A DNA stretch of 64,000 nt from Candidatus Kryptonium sp. (GCA_025060635.1 JANXBN010000004.1:108565-172564), one strand, 5' to 3'; shown: positions 16,100 through 26,976, numbered from the stretch's first letter. Made by a program: numbers and translations. The notes: generated by a model from the sequence alone, not told the origin.

Positions 16100-18541
16100 A
16101 TGGTAAAACTCAAATTCAAAAAAAGTTTTAATGAATTAAAACCTGAAGAACTTAAATGGGCATGTCCCGTTGAAAAGTTACAATTTGAGACGACAAATGA
16201 AGTTGAACCACTTGAAGATATAATTGGGCAGGAAAGAGCTTTAAAGGCATTAAAGCTTGGGACTGAACTTTTCGCTCCAGGATATAACATATTTGTTTGT
16301 GGTCTAACGGGGACTGGACGAATGACGACGATAAAACACATTCTAAAACAAATTTCACCCAAAGCACCACAAGCTCCTGACAGATGTTATGTTTATAACT
16401 TTAAAAATCCTGATGAACCGCGGCTTCTTGAGTTTCCTCGTGGACAGGCGATAATGTTTAAGCGAAATATGGAAGCAATGGTTTTCTATTTGAAACAAAA
16501 AATACCGAGAACGCTTGAGGATGAAAAATATATTGAAGCAAGAAATAAAATAATAGAAAAGTATCAGAGAAAGGAACAGGAGCTATTTCGTGAGTTTCAA
16601 AAGAAAGTTGAAAGCGAAAGGTTTGCGATTATAAATATGCAAATTGAAAATGTCGTTAGACCAAGCATTGTCCCGATCGTTGAAGGAAAGCCAATGCCGA
16701 TAGAGCAGCTTTTCAATCTCGCAAAAGCTGGAAAAATTCCAGAGGAGACAGTTCGTGAAATTCAACAGAAATATCTTGAGCTACAATCCGAAATGCAAGA
16801 GATTTTCAGAAAGGAGATGCTTCTTGCAAGAGAAATGACAAGAGAGCTTGAGGAGCTTGAGCGTGAGGCGGTTAAGTCAATAATTGAAGGAATAATTGAT
16901 GAGATCAAAGAACAGTTTAAAATACCTAAGGTTCATGAGTATCTTGATGAAGTGAGGAAACATATCTTGAATAATCTTAACATTTTCAAAAAAGCATCTG
17001 ACGAAGGCAAGTTATTGGTCCCGATTCCTGAACAAAAAGATGAAGCCGATCCATTTCTCCCGTATCGTGTTAATGTCATTCTTGATAATTCAGAGCAGGA
17101 AGGTGTGCCTGTTATAATAGAAACAACACCAACCTTTGCAAATATATTTGGAACTATTGAAAAAGTTTATGATTCCAGAGGTTTTTGGAGAACTGATTTT
17201 ACAAAAATAAAAGCGGGATCTCTTCTTAAAGCAGATGGAGGTTATCTCGTTTTGAACGCAAGGGACGCATTGAGTGAGCCTGGGGTGTGGAAGGCGCTTA
17301 AACGAACTCTTATACATAGAAAACTTGAAATCCAACCGATTGATGTCTTTTTTCAAATAAGTTCAATATCGCTTAAGCCAGAGCCAATTGAGATAAATAC
17401 AAAAATCATAATGCTTGGGGATCCTGAGCTTTATCATTTGCTTTATGAATACGATGAGGATTTCCGCAAAATTTTTAAAGTTAAAGCTGACTTTGATTTT
17501 GAGATGGATTTAACAGATGAGTCAATTATTCAATATGCTAAATTTGTTCGGAAGATGTGTCGTGATGAGAATTTAAAACCATTTGATAAGGAAGCGATAG
17601 CTAAAGTTATTGAGTTTGCGGTTAGGCAAGCTGGCAGAAGGGATAAAATTACAACGAGATTCAGTTTGATAGCAGATTTAATTCGCGAGGCGAATTATTG
17701 GGCTGGCGTTGATAACAGCGATTTTGTGAAAGCCGAACATGTTAAAAGAGCGATTGAGGAAAGTTTCAATAGAAGAAAAATGATAGAAGATAAGATAAAA
17801 GAGTTGATAGCAAAGGGTGTGATACTTGTTGATGTAGTTGGCAAAAGAGTTGGACAAGTTAATGGGTTGACAATCTATGAGATGGGAGATTACAGATTCG
17901 GTAGACCAGTTCGGATTACCGCAAGTGTATCAATGGGCAGAGACGGGGTTATAAATATAGAGCGTGAATCAAATTTGAGCGGAAGAATTCATGACAAAGG
18001 TGTATTAATTCTTGCTGGGTATTTGAGGGAGAAATACGCACAAGATAAACCGCTTACGCTTTCGGCAAGTATTTGCTTTGAGCAATCTTATTCTGGAATT
18101 GATGGTGATAGCGCTTCTTCAACTGAACTTTACGCGTTGCTTTCTGCACTTTCCGGACTACCTATCAAACAAGGCATAGCAGTGACTGGTTCTGTAAATC
18201 AGAAAGGTGATATACAACCAATCGGTGGGGTTAATGAAAAAATTGAAGGATTTTTTGATGTTTGTAAGGCGAAAGGATTAACTGGAGAGCAAGGAGTGAT
18301 AATACCAAAGAAAAATGTTGAAGATCTCATGTTAAGAGATGATGTAATTGAAGCGGTGAGAAGTGGTATGTTTCATATATATCCAGTTGAAACGATTGAA
18401 GAGGGAATTGAGATCTTAACAGGCGTCAAAGCTGGAAAAAGATTAAAAAATGGAAAATTTGAACCTGGAACTGTAAACTATCTTGTTGATAAAAGGTTGC
18501 AAGAGATTTCAAAAGGTTTAAGGAAATTTGCAGCTAGCTAA
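16100..18541 (+). CDS. Lon-like AAA+ ATP-dependent protease (AAA_32/Lon_C type)
   Basis: An 813-residue protein of the Lon-related family that lacks the classical Lon N-domain. The N-terminal ATPase module contains FVCGLTGTGRMTTIKHIL, a Walker A variant in which Arg replaces the usual Lys, as I recall for this subfamily. A long coiled-coil-rich insert (~130-290) follows, then a second AAA segment (GGYLVLNARDALSEPGVWKA). The C-terminal S16 protease has catalytic Ser671 in GIDGDSASSTELYALLSALS and Lys714 in GGVNEKIEGF, 43 residues apart as in Lon. It would degrade damaged or regulatory proteins in the cytoplasm. Its end overlaps the convergent ParB-like gene by 4 nt. Confidence 0.88.
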   Translation: MVKLKFKKSFNELKPEELKWACPVEKLQFETTNEVEPLEDIIGQERALKALKLGTELFAPGYNIFVCGLTGTGRMTTIKHILKQISPKAPQAPDRCYVYNFKNPDEPRLLEFPRGQAIMFKRNMEAMVFYLKQKIPRTLEDEKYIEARNKIIEKYQRKEQELFREFQKKVESERFAIINMQIENVVRPSIVPIVEGKPMPIEQLFNLAKAGKIPEETVREIQQKYLELQSEMQEIFRKEMLLAREMTRELEELEREAVKSIIEGIIDEIKEQFKIPKVHEYLDEVRKHILNNLNIFKKASDEGKLLVPIPEQKDEADPFLPYRVNVILDNSEQEGVPVIIETTPTFANIFGTIEKVYDSRGFWRTDFTKIKAGSLLKADGGYLVLNARDALSEPGVWKALKRTLIHRKLEIQPIDVFFQISSISLKPEPIEINTKIIMLGDPELYHLLYEYDEDFRKIFKVKADFDFEMDLTDESIIQYAKFVRKMCRDENLKPFDKEAIAKVIEFAVRQAGRRDKITTRFSLIADLIREANYWAGVDNSDFVKAEHVKRAIEESFNRRKMIEDKIKELIAKGVILVDVVGKRVGQVNGLTIYEMGDYRFGRPVRITASVSMGRDGVINIERESNLSGRIHDKGVLILAGYLREKYAQDKPLTLSASICFEQSYSGIDGDSASSTELYALLSALSGLPIKQGIAVTGSVNQKGDIQPIGGVNEKIEGFFDVCKAKGLTGEQGVIIPKKNVEDLMLRDDVIEAVRSGMFHIYPVETIEEGIEILTGVKAGKRLKNGKFEPGTVNYLVDKRLQEISKGLRKFAAS

Positions 18542-19464
18542 TCCGCTGTCCATTCGCTCATTTCAGAAGCAAGTGCAATTAGTTCTTCCATAGTTATCGT
18601 GGATGGATCAAGTTTTTCAAGTGCTTTTCTCATTTGCTTAAATAAATCATCGTATCCAATATCAATTGTTTTTGCTCGTTTTCTTTTGATTGGGTTAACT
18701 TTTGAAACGACTGCTTGTTTTAAGAACGGATGATTTATTCCTCTTTCTCTTAAGCTATGAACGATAGGCTCAACTATATCGTCTACATCTTTGAGGATGT
18801 TTGCTCTTTTTTCTCTTTCATTCAAAGCGTCTGGCAGGGGCGCGTCAATAAAATTGTCAACTTTTTTAAGTATCGGAACATATGCATAGCCACTAAATTT
18901 AGGATACTTCTCATATAGCAATCCGAGTGTTATAAAATACGCTTCCTCAAATTGAAAAGCATATTCGGCCTCAGAAACTCTCCCATCTGTTTCAAGGAGA
19001 CCTTTATACATTCTGATAACTTCAAGTGCTTTTTCTTTGAGGTTATGTGCTTTTTCGGTGTTAAGAGATAATATATGAAATGCAACTGATGTATCTGGAA
19101 TCACGATTGCAGGTATTTCTTTTACCCCAAGTTGTAGAAGAGCTTCCCTTCTGTGGTTTCCGTTTGGAGTCCAGTATTCACCTTGTTCGGTTCTTATTAT
19201 TACGATTGGATCAATAAATCTTTTAAGCTCTTCAATTACTTCTTTGAGTCGTCTTACATGTGCAATTGACAAATCTCTTTGAAAAGGTGTTGGTTTAACT
19301 TTTTCAATTGGTAGAAGTGCAAAAATTTGCCAGTTTTTTCCGTAAGGCTCACGATAAATTGATAGCACAGCTCCTCCATCGTCCTCAATCTTTTGTGAAA
19401 GCTCTTTAAGCTCTGGGGGAATAACTTCATTACTGGGATATATTGGCCACTTTCTCCTTTTCAT
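18538..19464 (-). CDS. ParB/Srx-fold N-terminal domain protein
   Basis: A 308-residue soluble protein. Residues ~50-135 have a ParB/sulfiredoxin-type fold: LPIEKVKPTPFQRDLSIAHV, a hydrophobic core around DPIVIIRT, and the signature TPNGNHRREALLQLGVKEIP, equivalent to the CTP/nucleotide-binding GxRR box of ParB. The rest is helical, with no canonical ParB helix-turn-helix or CTPase arm visible, and a basic patch, NPIKRKRAK. It may be a DNA-binding or nucleotide-handling protein of unknown role. No parA lies nearby, so it is probably not the chromosome segregation ParB. Confidence 0.65.
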   Translation of the reverse strand: MKRRKWPIYPSNEVIPPELKELSQKIEDDGGAVLSIYREPYGKNWQIFALLPIEKVKPTPFQRDLSIAHVRRLKEVIEELKRFIDPIVIIRTEQGEYWTPNGNHRREALLQLGVKEIPAIVIPDTSVAFHILSLNTEKAHNLKEKALEVIRMYKGLLETDGRVSEAEYAFQFEEAYFITLGLLYEKYPKFSGYAYVPILKKVDNFIDAPLPDALNEREKRANILKDVDDIVEPIVHSLRERGINHPFLKQAVVSKVNPIKRKRAKTIDIGYDDLFKQMRKALEKLDPSTITMEELIALASEMSEWTAD

Positions 19465-19549
19465 AGCGTTAATTGAAGTTTTGTTTTTATAATAATTTTC
19501 ATTAAGTAATTTACACTAAGTGTAGGAAATATGCAAGCGGTGAGTGAAG

Positions 19550-19622
19550 TGGAGCCGACGGGATTCGAACCCGTGACCTCCACAATGCCATTGTGGCGCT
19601 CTCCCAGCTGAGCTACGGCCCC
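19550..19622 (-). tRNA. tRNA-Ala(GGC)
   Basis: Read on the minus strand, a 73-nt cloverleaf: acceptor GGGGCCG/CGGCTCC (one G-T pair), D arm with AGCTCAGCTGGGAGAGC, anticodon stem CCACA/TGTGG with loop ATGGCAT giving anticodon GGC, and the TTCGAAT T-loop. The discriminator is A. CCA is not encoded. A TTGCAA-N17-TAAATT promoter sits just upstream. Confidence 0.95.
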
Positions 19623-19641
19623 TTGATGTGAAATCGTTTTT

Positions 19642-19670
19642 AATTTACACGATAATTTTTTCATTTGCAA
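19642..19670 (-). promoter_or_regulatory. Promoter of tRNA-Ala
   Basis: Minus strand: TTGCAA (19670-19665), 17 nt, TAAATT (19647-19642), about 20 nt before the tRNA 5' end. Confidence 0.5.
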
Positions 19671-19726
19671 ATTTTAAAATTGCAAAAATTTCGTCTTAAA
19701 TTTTTCAAAAAAATTAAGCGCAAAAA

Positions 19727-20160
19727 ATGTCAGGTTTGTTAAGTAAAACTGCTGAGTATGGAATGAGAGCCGTTTTGTATATCGCCTTAAATCAATCCGA
19801 TAATAAAAAAGATAAAAAACGAATAAGCACGAAGGACATAGCGAAGGATTTAAAGGTTCCTTATCATTTCCTTGCGAAGGTTATTCAGAAACTTGTAAAG
19901 GCAGGAATTATACACTCAAAGCGGGGCAAAAATGGAGGATTTTTTCTGAAGAAATCACCAGAGAAAGTTAAGTTGATCGATGTTGGCTTGCTCTTGAAGG
20001 GAAAGAACTTTTTACAGATTGTGTTCTCGGGCTTCCAAGTTGTTCAGATAAAAATCCTTGTTCTGTTCATGACTACTGGAAGGTCATCCGAGAAGAGATA
20101 AGGCAGATGTTGTCAAATAAAACGGTTAAGGAGCTTCTCAACGGGGAGTTCAAAATTTAA
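19727..20160 (+). pseudogene. Rrf2-family transcription regulator with a frameshift
   Basis: The first frame (from the ATG at 19727) encodes the winged-helix domain of an Rrf2 regulator: LLSKTAEYGMRAVLYIAL, ISTKDIAKDLKVPYHFLAKV and the wing SKRGKNGGFFLKKSPEKVKL. Near 19982-19987 the match moves by one base into another frame, which continues LALEGKELFTDCVLGLPSC, then SDKNPCSVHDYWKVI, and stops naturally at 20158-20160. The three cysteines that bind an iron-sulfur cluster in many Rrf2 proteins are in this second frame. In the first frame the protein runs into 30 unrelated residues. One missing base would explain it: a recent mutation, a sequencing error or, less likely, programmed frameshifting. 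It lies upstream of groESL. Confidence 0.8.
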
Positions 20161-20250
20161 AGATGACAAATTTACAAGTTCTTTGTATTAATTCCCTCTG
20201 ATTTTAATTAATTTTCAATTGAAATGCTAATATAAGTGTCATTTTGTCAC

Positions 20251-20279
20251 TTGACTTGAATTGTTTTTGAGATTATATT
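20251..20279 (+). promoter_or_regulatory. groESL promoter
   Basis: TTGACT (20251-20256), exactly 17 nt, TATATT (20274-20279). The transcript should start near 20286, just before the CIRCE-like element. A small inverted repeat (AAGTG 20234-20238, CACTT 20248-20252) touches the -35. Both hexamers and the spacing equal those of the CRISPR leader promoter at 62452. Confidence 0.75.
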
Positions 20280-20290
20280 TATAATTGCCT

Positions 20291-20317
20291 TTAGCAACCG
20301 TCTATGCTAAGTGCTAA
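20291..20317 (+). promoter_or_regulatory. CIRCE-like HrcA operator in the groESL leader
   Basis: TTAGCAACC, nine bases, AAGTGCTAA: the 9-9-9 layout of CIRCE, matching the half-site consensus TTAGCACTC/GAGTGCTAA at 15 of 18 positions. It lies at the start of the groESL transcript, where HrcA repressor normally binds. hrcA is not in the window. Confidence 0.75.
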
Positions 20318-20348
20318 TAAAAATAAAACTTAAGAGGAGGTAGCTTTT

Positions 20349-22303
<1,955 letters not shown>

Positions 22304-22323
22304 TCATTAAATCAAGCATTTAG

Positions 22324-22353
22324 AAGCCCCGACCTTTAGGTCGGGGCTTTTTT
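22324..22353 (+). terminator. Rho-independent terminator of groESL
   Basis: AAGCCCCGACC, a TTTA loop and GGTCGGGGCTT, followed by a T-run to 22353. A perfect 11-bp stem; the strongest terminator in the window. Confidence 0.95.
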
Positions 22354-22389
22354 GTTTATCGTTGTAGCGCACGCTTTAACTTAACAGAT

Positions 22390-22418
22390 TTGATATTTTA
22401 TGAATCAAGTATTAAATT
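22390..22418 (+). promoter_or_regulatory. Promoter of the purN-purH-mre cluster
   Basis: TTGATA (22390-22395), 17 nt, TAAATT (22413-22418), ~30 nt before the purN start. It probably drives purN-purH and perhaps the mre-rodA genes, which follow with no terminator between. Confidence 0.5.
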
Positions 22419-22449
22419 TATCCTGAAAACGAAGAAAAAGATGTAATCA

Positions 22450-23088
22450 ATGAACATTGCTGTTTTTGCTTCTGGGCGTGGTTCAAATCTCATGGCAATT
22501 CTCAACGCCATAAAAGAAGGAAAGATAAATGCCAAAGTCGCACTTGTGATAAGTAATAATTCAAATGCCGGCGCACTTGAGATAGCAAAAGCAAATGGAA
22601 TTGATGCTCTTCATATAAGTCGTGCTCAATTTACTTCCGATGAGGATTATGTAAAAAAACTTCTTTATGAACTTAAATCAAGAAACATTGAACTTATCGT
22701 CCTTGCCGGATATATGAAAAAAATTCCGCCTGAGGTAGTTCAGGAATATCGTAATAAAATTCTCAATATACATCCCGCACTATTGCCTGCCTTTGGAGGT
22801 CAGGGGATGTATGGTATGAATGTGCATAAAGCTGTAATTGATTACGGAGTTAAAGTCACTGGTGTGACTGTTCACATTGTTGACGAAGAATATGATCACG
22901 GTCCAATAGTTATGCAAAGGGCAATTGAGGTCAGGGATGATGATACGCCCGAAACGCTTGCAGAGAGAGTTTTGAAAGTTGAACATGAAATTTATCCAAT
23001 AGCAATTAAACTTTTTGTTGATGGCAAAATAACTGTTTCTGGAAGAAAAGTTTTGATTAAAGATGAAAATCAAGACAGCTCTTATTAG
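22450..23088 (+). CDS. purN: Phosphoribosylglycinamide formyltransferase
   Basis: A 212-residue PurN. It has MNIAVFASGRGSNLMAILNA for phosphoribosyl binding, the folate-site region IELIVLAGYMKKIPPEVV, the catalytic motif LNIHPALLPAFGGQGMYG (Asn and His), and VTVHIVDEEYDHGPIVMQ with the catalytic Asp-containing loop. It transfers a formyl group from 10-formyl-THF to GAR, step 3 of purine synthesis. It overlaps purH by 26 nt, so the two are coupled. Confidence 0.96.
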   Translation: MNIAVFASGRGSNLMAILNAIKEGKINAKVALVISNNSNAGALEIAKANGIDALHISRAQFTSDEDYVKKLLYELKSRNIELIVLAGYMKKIPPEVVQEYRNKILNIHPALLPAFGGQGMYGMNVHKAVIDYGVKVTGVTVHIVDEEYDHGPIVMQRAIEVRDDDTPETLAERVLKVEHEIYPIAIKLFVDGKITVSGRKVLIKDENQDSSY

Positions 23089-24604
23089 TGTTTATGATAA
23101 ATCAGGCATAGTTGAATTTGCGCGCGAGCTGCGGATGTTTGATATAGAAATAATTTCAACAGGTGGAACTTATAACCTTCTTGTTGAGAATCATATCAAA
23201 GCAAGAAAAATTGAAGAAATCACTGGTTTTCCTGAAATACTTGATGGAAGAGTTAAAACCCTTCATCCCAAAATTCTTGCTGGTATACTCGCAGTGAGAG
23301 ATAAGCCTGAACATGTTGAGCAATTGAAAAAGTTTGACATAACCCCGATTGATCTTGTCGTTGTAAATCTTTATCCGTTTGCAAGTGTTATCAAACGGGA
23401 AAACTTTACAATGGATGAGGCAATTGAGAATATTGATATTGGAGGCGTTACGCTTTTAAGAGCTGGGGCTAAGAATTATAAATATGTTGCTGTTGTTGCA
23501 GATCCCAGAAGATATGATGAAATAATTAAAGAACTTAAGGCAAACAATGGTGAAATTTCCGAGGAAACCAGGTTTTCGCTTGCGTTGGAGGTTTTCAAAT
23601 ATACATCAAATTATGATGCAGTTATAGCTAACTTTTTTGCTTCTCGCTTGACTGGAGATATTTTGCCTGAAATCTTTTCTGTGAATTTGAGTAAAGTTAA
23701 AAATCTACGCTATGGTGAGAATCCCCATCAAAGGTCCGCTCTTTACGGGGACTTTTTCAATTATTTTGAGCCATTACATGGAAAGGAGCTTTCTTATAAC
23801 AACATACTTGACATTAGCTCTGCGACCGAACTCGTCCTTGAATTTGATAAACCTGCTTGCGTGATTGTAAAGCATACAAATCCGTGCGGTGTTGGAGTTG
23901 ATGAGGAATCAATTCTTGAGGCATTTAAAAAAGCTTTCGCAACAGATACAGTTTCACCTTTTGGTGGGATAATTGCTTTTAATCGTCCACTTGATTTGAA
24001 AACCGCAATGACAATAGATGAAATTTTTGCGGAGGTCATAATCGCTCCAGATTTTCCGAGCGATGTTTTGAATTTTTTAATGCGAAAAAAGAATAGAAGG
24101 TTGATAAAATATAGAAATGTTGATATTTTAAGCAAAGTTGAACTTGATTTCAAAAGAGTGATGGGTGGTGTTCTTGTTCAGGAAACTAACTCAATTGACA
24201 TTGATCCGGCAAATTTACGAATTGTCACCAAAAGAAAGCCAACCCTTGACGAGATGGAGGCATTGATATTTGCTTGGAAAGTTGTTAAACATGTTAAATC
24301 AAATGCGATAGTTTATGCAAAGAAAGACAGAACCCTTGGAATTGGCGCAGGGCAGATGTCAAGAGTTGATGCATCAAAAGTTGCAATTATGAAGGCTAAG
24401 GAGATGGGACATGATTTAAAGGGAAGCGTTGTGGCCTCAGATGCTTTCTTCCCGTTTCCTGATGGTTTAATTGAAGCTATAAAAGCAGGTGCAACTGCAG
24501 TGATTCAACCCGGAGGTTCAATTAGAGATGAGGAAATCATAAAAATCGCTGATGAACATAACATCGCAATGGTTTTTACAGGGATAAGACATTTTAAACA
24601 CTAA
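23063..24604 (+). CDS. purH: Bifunctional AICAR transformylase/IMP cyclohydrolase
   Basis: A 513-residue PurH with both domains. The N-terminal IMP cyclohydrolase (~1-195) has ALISVYDKSGIVEFARELR, STGGTYNLL, DGRVKTLHPKILAGIL and NLYPF. The C-terminal AICAR transformylase has KNLRYGENPHQRSALYG, ACVIVKHTNPCGVGV with the Lys-His catalytic pair, SPFGGIIAFNRPLD and the end DAFFPFPDGLIEAIKAGA. It performs the last two steps to IMP. It begins inside purN, and mreB follows after 16 nt. Confidence 0.97.
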   Translation: MKIKTALISVYDKSGIVEFARELRMFDIEIISTGGTYNLLVENHIKARKIEEITGFPEILDGRVKTLHPKILAGILAVRDKPEHVEQLKKFDITPIDLVVVNLYPFASVIKRENFTMDEAIENIDIGGVTLLRAGAKNYKYVAVVADPRRYDEIIKELKANNGEISEETRFSLALEVFKYTSNYDAVIANFFASRLTGDILPEIFSVNLSKVKNLRYGENPHQRSALYGDFFNYFEPLHGKELSYNNILDISSATELVLEFDKPACVIVKHTNPCGVGVDEESILEAFKKAFATDTVSPFGGIIAFNRPLDLKTAMTIDEIFAEVIIAPDFPSDVLNFLMRKKNRRLIKYRNVDILSKVELDFKRVMGGVLVQETNSIDIDPANLRIVTKRKPTLDEMEALIFAWKVVKHVKSNAIVYAKKDRTLGIGAGQMSRVDASKVAIMKAKEMGHDLKGSVVASDAFFPFPDGLIEAIKAGATAVIQPGGSIRDEEIIKIADEHNIAMVFTGIRHFKH

Positions 24605-24620
24605 AAAATTGGAAGAGGAA

Positions 24621-25646
24621 ATGGGACTATTCAATTTATTTACAGCTGATATCGCAATTGACCTCGGAACAGCAAACACGCTAATTTGGATGAAAGGAAA
24701 AGGAATTGTTCTAAATGAGCCATCCATTGTCACATATGATAGAAGCACTCGTAAAATAGTTGCGATCGGAAGAGAAGCGAAGGAGATGCTTGGCAGAACT
24801 CATAAAGATTTGCAGACAATAAGACCCTTGAAAGATGGAGTTATAGCAGATTTTGAAATGGCGGAGGGAATGTTAAGAGAGTTCATTAAAAAAATCCATG
24901 TAAATTGGTTTCCAAGTAGGCGAGTTGTGATAAGTGTTCCAAGCGGAGTTACCGAAGTTGAGAAAAGAGCAGTTCGTGATTCGGCTGAACATGCTGGGGC
25001 TAAGGAAGTTCACTTAATCCCTGAACCGATGGCTGCAGCAATTGGTATCGGAATTGATGTGACAGAACCGTATGGGAATATGATCATTGATATTGGCGGT
25101 GGAACTACGGAAATCGCTGTCATAGCATTGTCTGGAATTGTAACTCAAGAGTCAATAAGAATTGCTGGCGATGAGATGACTAATGCGATAATTCAACTCT
25201 TTAAAAAATCATACAACATTTTGATAGGTGAGAGAACCGCTGAAGATATAAAGTGTGAAGTCGGATCAGCGATGCCTCTTGAACAGGAGGTGACAATTCA
25301 AGTGAAGGGTCGCGATCTTGTAACGGGGATTCCGAAAATTGTTGAAGTAAGCTCAGTTGAAATTCGTGAAGCTTTAAATGAACCTATTATTGCGATAATT
25401 GATGCCATAAAACTTGCTCTTGAAAGAACACCACCAGAACTTGCAGCTGACATACTTGATCGCGGTATAATGCTAACAGGTGGCGGTTCGTTGCTTAAAG
25501 GTCTTGATGAAAGAATCAGGATGGAGACGGGGTTACCAGTCCATGTCGCTGAAGATCCACTTACAGCTGTTGTCCGTGGAGCTGGAAAAGTTCTTGAAAA
25601 CCTTGAAGCATATTCAAAAGTTTTACTTAAAAGCCAAAGGTACTGA
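24621..25646 (+). CDS. mreB: Rod-shape determining protein MreB
   Basis: A 341-residue bacterial actin. Nucleotide-binding motifs are in order: phosphate 1 ADIAIDLGTANTLIWMKGKG, connect 1, phosphate 2 NMIIDIGGGTTEIAVIALSG, the adenosine motif ILDRGIMLTGGGSLLKGLDE, and PEPMAAAIGIGI. It forms membrane-attached filaments that steer the elongasome. I start it at the ATG at 24621 (GAAGAGGAA site) rather than the TTG at 24609. It is first of the shape cluster mreB-mreC-mreD-mrdA-rodA; its stop overlaps the mreC ATG by one base. Confidence 0.97.
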   Translation: MGLFNLFTADIAIDLGTANTLIWMKGKGIVLNEPSIVTYDRSTRKIVAIGREAKEMLGRTHKDLQTIRPLKDGVIADFEMAEGMLREFIKKIHVNWFPSRRVVISVPSGVTEVEKRAVRDSAEHAGAKEVHLIPEPMAAAIGIGIDVTEPYGNMIIDIGGGTTEIAVIALSGIVTQESIRIAGDEMTNAIIQLFKKSYNILIGERTAEDIKCEVGSAMPLEQEVTIQVKGRDLVTGIPKIVEVSSVEIREALNEPIIAIIDAIKLALERTPPELAADILDRGIMLTGGGSLLKGLDERIRMETGLPVHVAEDPLTAVVRGAGKVLENLEAYSKVLLKSQRY

Positions 25647-26494
25647 TGTTTAGAATTTTATCCCAAATAACTCAACATTTTAAGGAGTACCTCATATTTT
25701 CAATTCTGCTTTTGGTTTCTTTGTTGCTTCTTTTTTCGGGCAATTCATCAAAATCTTATCTTGTTGCGCGGATCGCCGTTGAACTAATTGGATTCGCAAA
25801 ACATATAACAGGTTTTTTGCCTAATTTCTATGACCTTAAAGCTGAAAATAAAGAGTTAAGAAAAACCAATGTCCTTTTGTTAAGCGAATTAAACCAACTT
25901 CGTGAGGAGAAACTTGAAAACATAAGATTGCGTAAGCTTCTCGGGTTCAAGGAGAAACAAAATAACTATGAATTTATACCAGCAGATGTTGTCGGGAAAA
26001 CTCTCGTTAGCCCATACAATTACATAGTTTTAAACGCTGGCGAAAACGATGGCGTTGAAGTTAATATGCCTGTTGTTTGTGAGCTAGGTGTGGTTGGAAA
26101 AATTATGAAGACAGGAAAAAATTATTCTTTAGCTATGATACTTTTTCACAAGGATTTTAGAGCAAGTGTTAAGATTCAAAGAAGCAGGGTTGATGGTATA
26201 CTTGGATGGGAGGGAGGCGACTTTCTATCGTTGATGAATGTATCAAAAACAATGGATGTTGAGGTTGGTGATGTCGTGATAACCTCAGAATATAGCACTA
26301 TATTTCCATCTGGATTTGAGATTGGGGTGGTCGCAGAAATTGATAATTCTGTCCCTGGACTTTTCAAGGCAATCAAAGTGAAACCTTCCGTTGATTTCAC
26401 AAAACTTGAAGAAGTTTTCATTATAAAGTATAAGGGTGATTTTGAGCGAGAAGAAATTGAGCAAGCCAGTTTGGAAAATAAAAACTTGAAATGA
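25646..26494 (+). CDS. mreC: Rod-shape determining protein MreC
   Basis: A 282-residue protein: a cytoplasmic start, one membrane helix (YLIFSILLLVSLLLLFSG), a coiled coil (YDLKAENKELRKTNVLLLSE), then a beta-rich periplasmic domain with YNYIVLNAGENDGVEVNMPV, VCELGVVGKI and DVVITSEYSTIFPSGFEIGV, all typical of MreC. It links the MreB filament to PBP2 and RodA. The acidic, charged C-terminus (GDFEREEIEQASLENKNLK) is variable. It overlaps mreD by 4 nt (ATGA). Confidence 0.94.
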   Translation: MFRILSQITQHFKEYLIFSILLLVSLLLLFSGNSSKSYLVARIAVELIGFAKHITGFLPNFYDLKAENKELRKTNVLLLSELNQLREEKLENIRLRKLLGFKEKQNNYEFIPADVVGKTLVSPYNYIVLNAGENDGVEVNMPVVCELGVVGKIMKTGKNYSLAMILFHKDFRASVKIQRSRVDGILGWEGGDFLSLMNVSKTMDVEVGDVVITSEYSTIFPSGFEIGVVAEIDNSVPGLFKAIKVKPSVDFTKLEEVFIIKYKGDFEREEIEQASLENKNLK

Positions 26495-26976
26495 TGCTTT
26501 ATATCCGATATTTTATTACTGGTCTTTTGTTGTTGGCGCTTCAAATAGTGATTGTGCCTTTGATTGCGATAGAGAAAATAGTTCCAGATTTGATGATAAT
26601 TTTTGTCGTGTATGTTGCTTTGAAAAAGGGACAAATTTCTGGAACTTTAGCAGGATTTATTTCTGGATTGCTGATGGATCTAACTATTAACTTTGTCCTG
26701 GGACTTTCGGCTCTTTCTAAAACTGTTGCTGGTTTTGTCGCTGGATATTTTTATAGTGAAGCCAAGACCTCTGCGAACACAGAGACGCTTCGCTTTTTAG
26801 GCATAGTTATTTTTGTCTCCATGGTTGACAATACTGTTTACTTTTTGATTGATATCTTGGCTAATAGTTTAGATGGTGCCGAAATTGCCAAAATGATAAT
26901 TGGAAAGACAATCTACACGGGTATTTTATCTTTGATTCCAGTTTTCATAACCTCAAAAGAGACAAGGTTGTTATGA
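26491..26976 (+). CDS. mreD: Rod-shape determining protein MreD
   Basis: A 161-residue, very hydrophobic protein with about five membrane helices (YFITGLLLLALQIVIVPLIA; PDLMIIFVVYVALKKGQISG; GTLAGFISGLLMDLTINFVL). This length and the GxxxGFxxGLLxD segment fit MreD. It is a membrane partner in the elongasome. Sequence conservation in this family is low, so position between mreC and mrdA carries part of the evidence. It overlaps both neighbours by 4 nt. Confidence 0.9.
   Translation: MMLYIRYFITGLLLLALQIVIVPLIAIEKIVPDLMIIFVVYVALKKGQISGTLAGFISGLLMDLTINFVLGLSALSKTVAGFVAGYFYSEAKTSANTETLRFLGIVIFVSMVDNTVYFLIDILANSLDGAEIAKMIIGKTIYTGILSLIPVFITSKETRLL

Noticed and set aside
16100..19464. Lon-like protease plus ParB-like protein as a defence system
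   Set aside because: The genes are convergent, not an operon; both belong to broadly distributed housekeeping-type families and no effector or phage-related gene is near.
19461..19670. Leftward 69-codon frame over the tRNA-Ala gene
   Set aside because: It is a translation of the tRNA itself.
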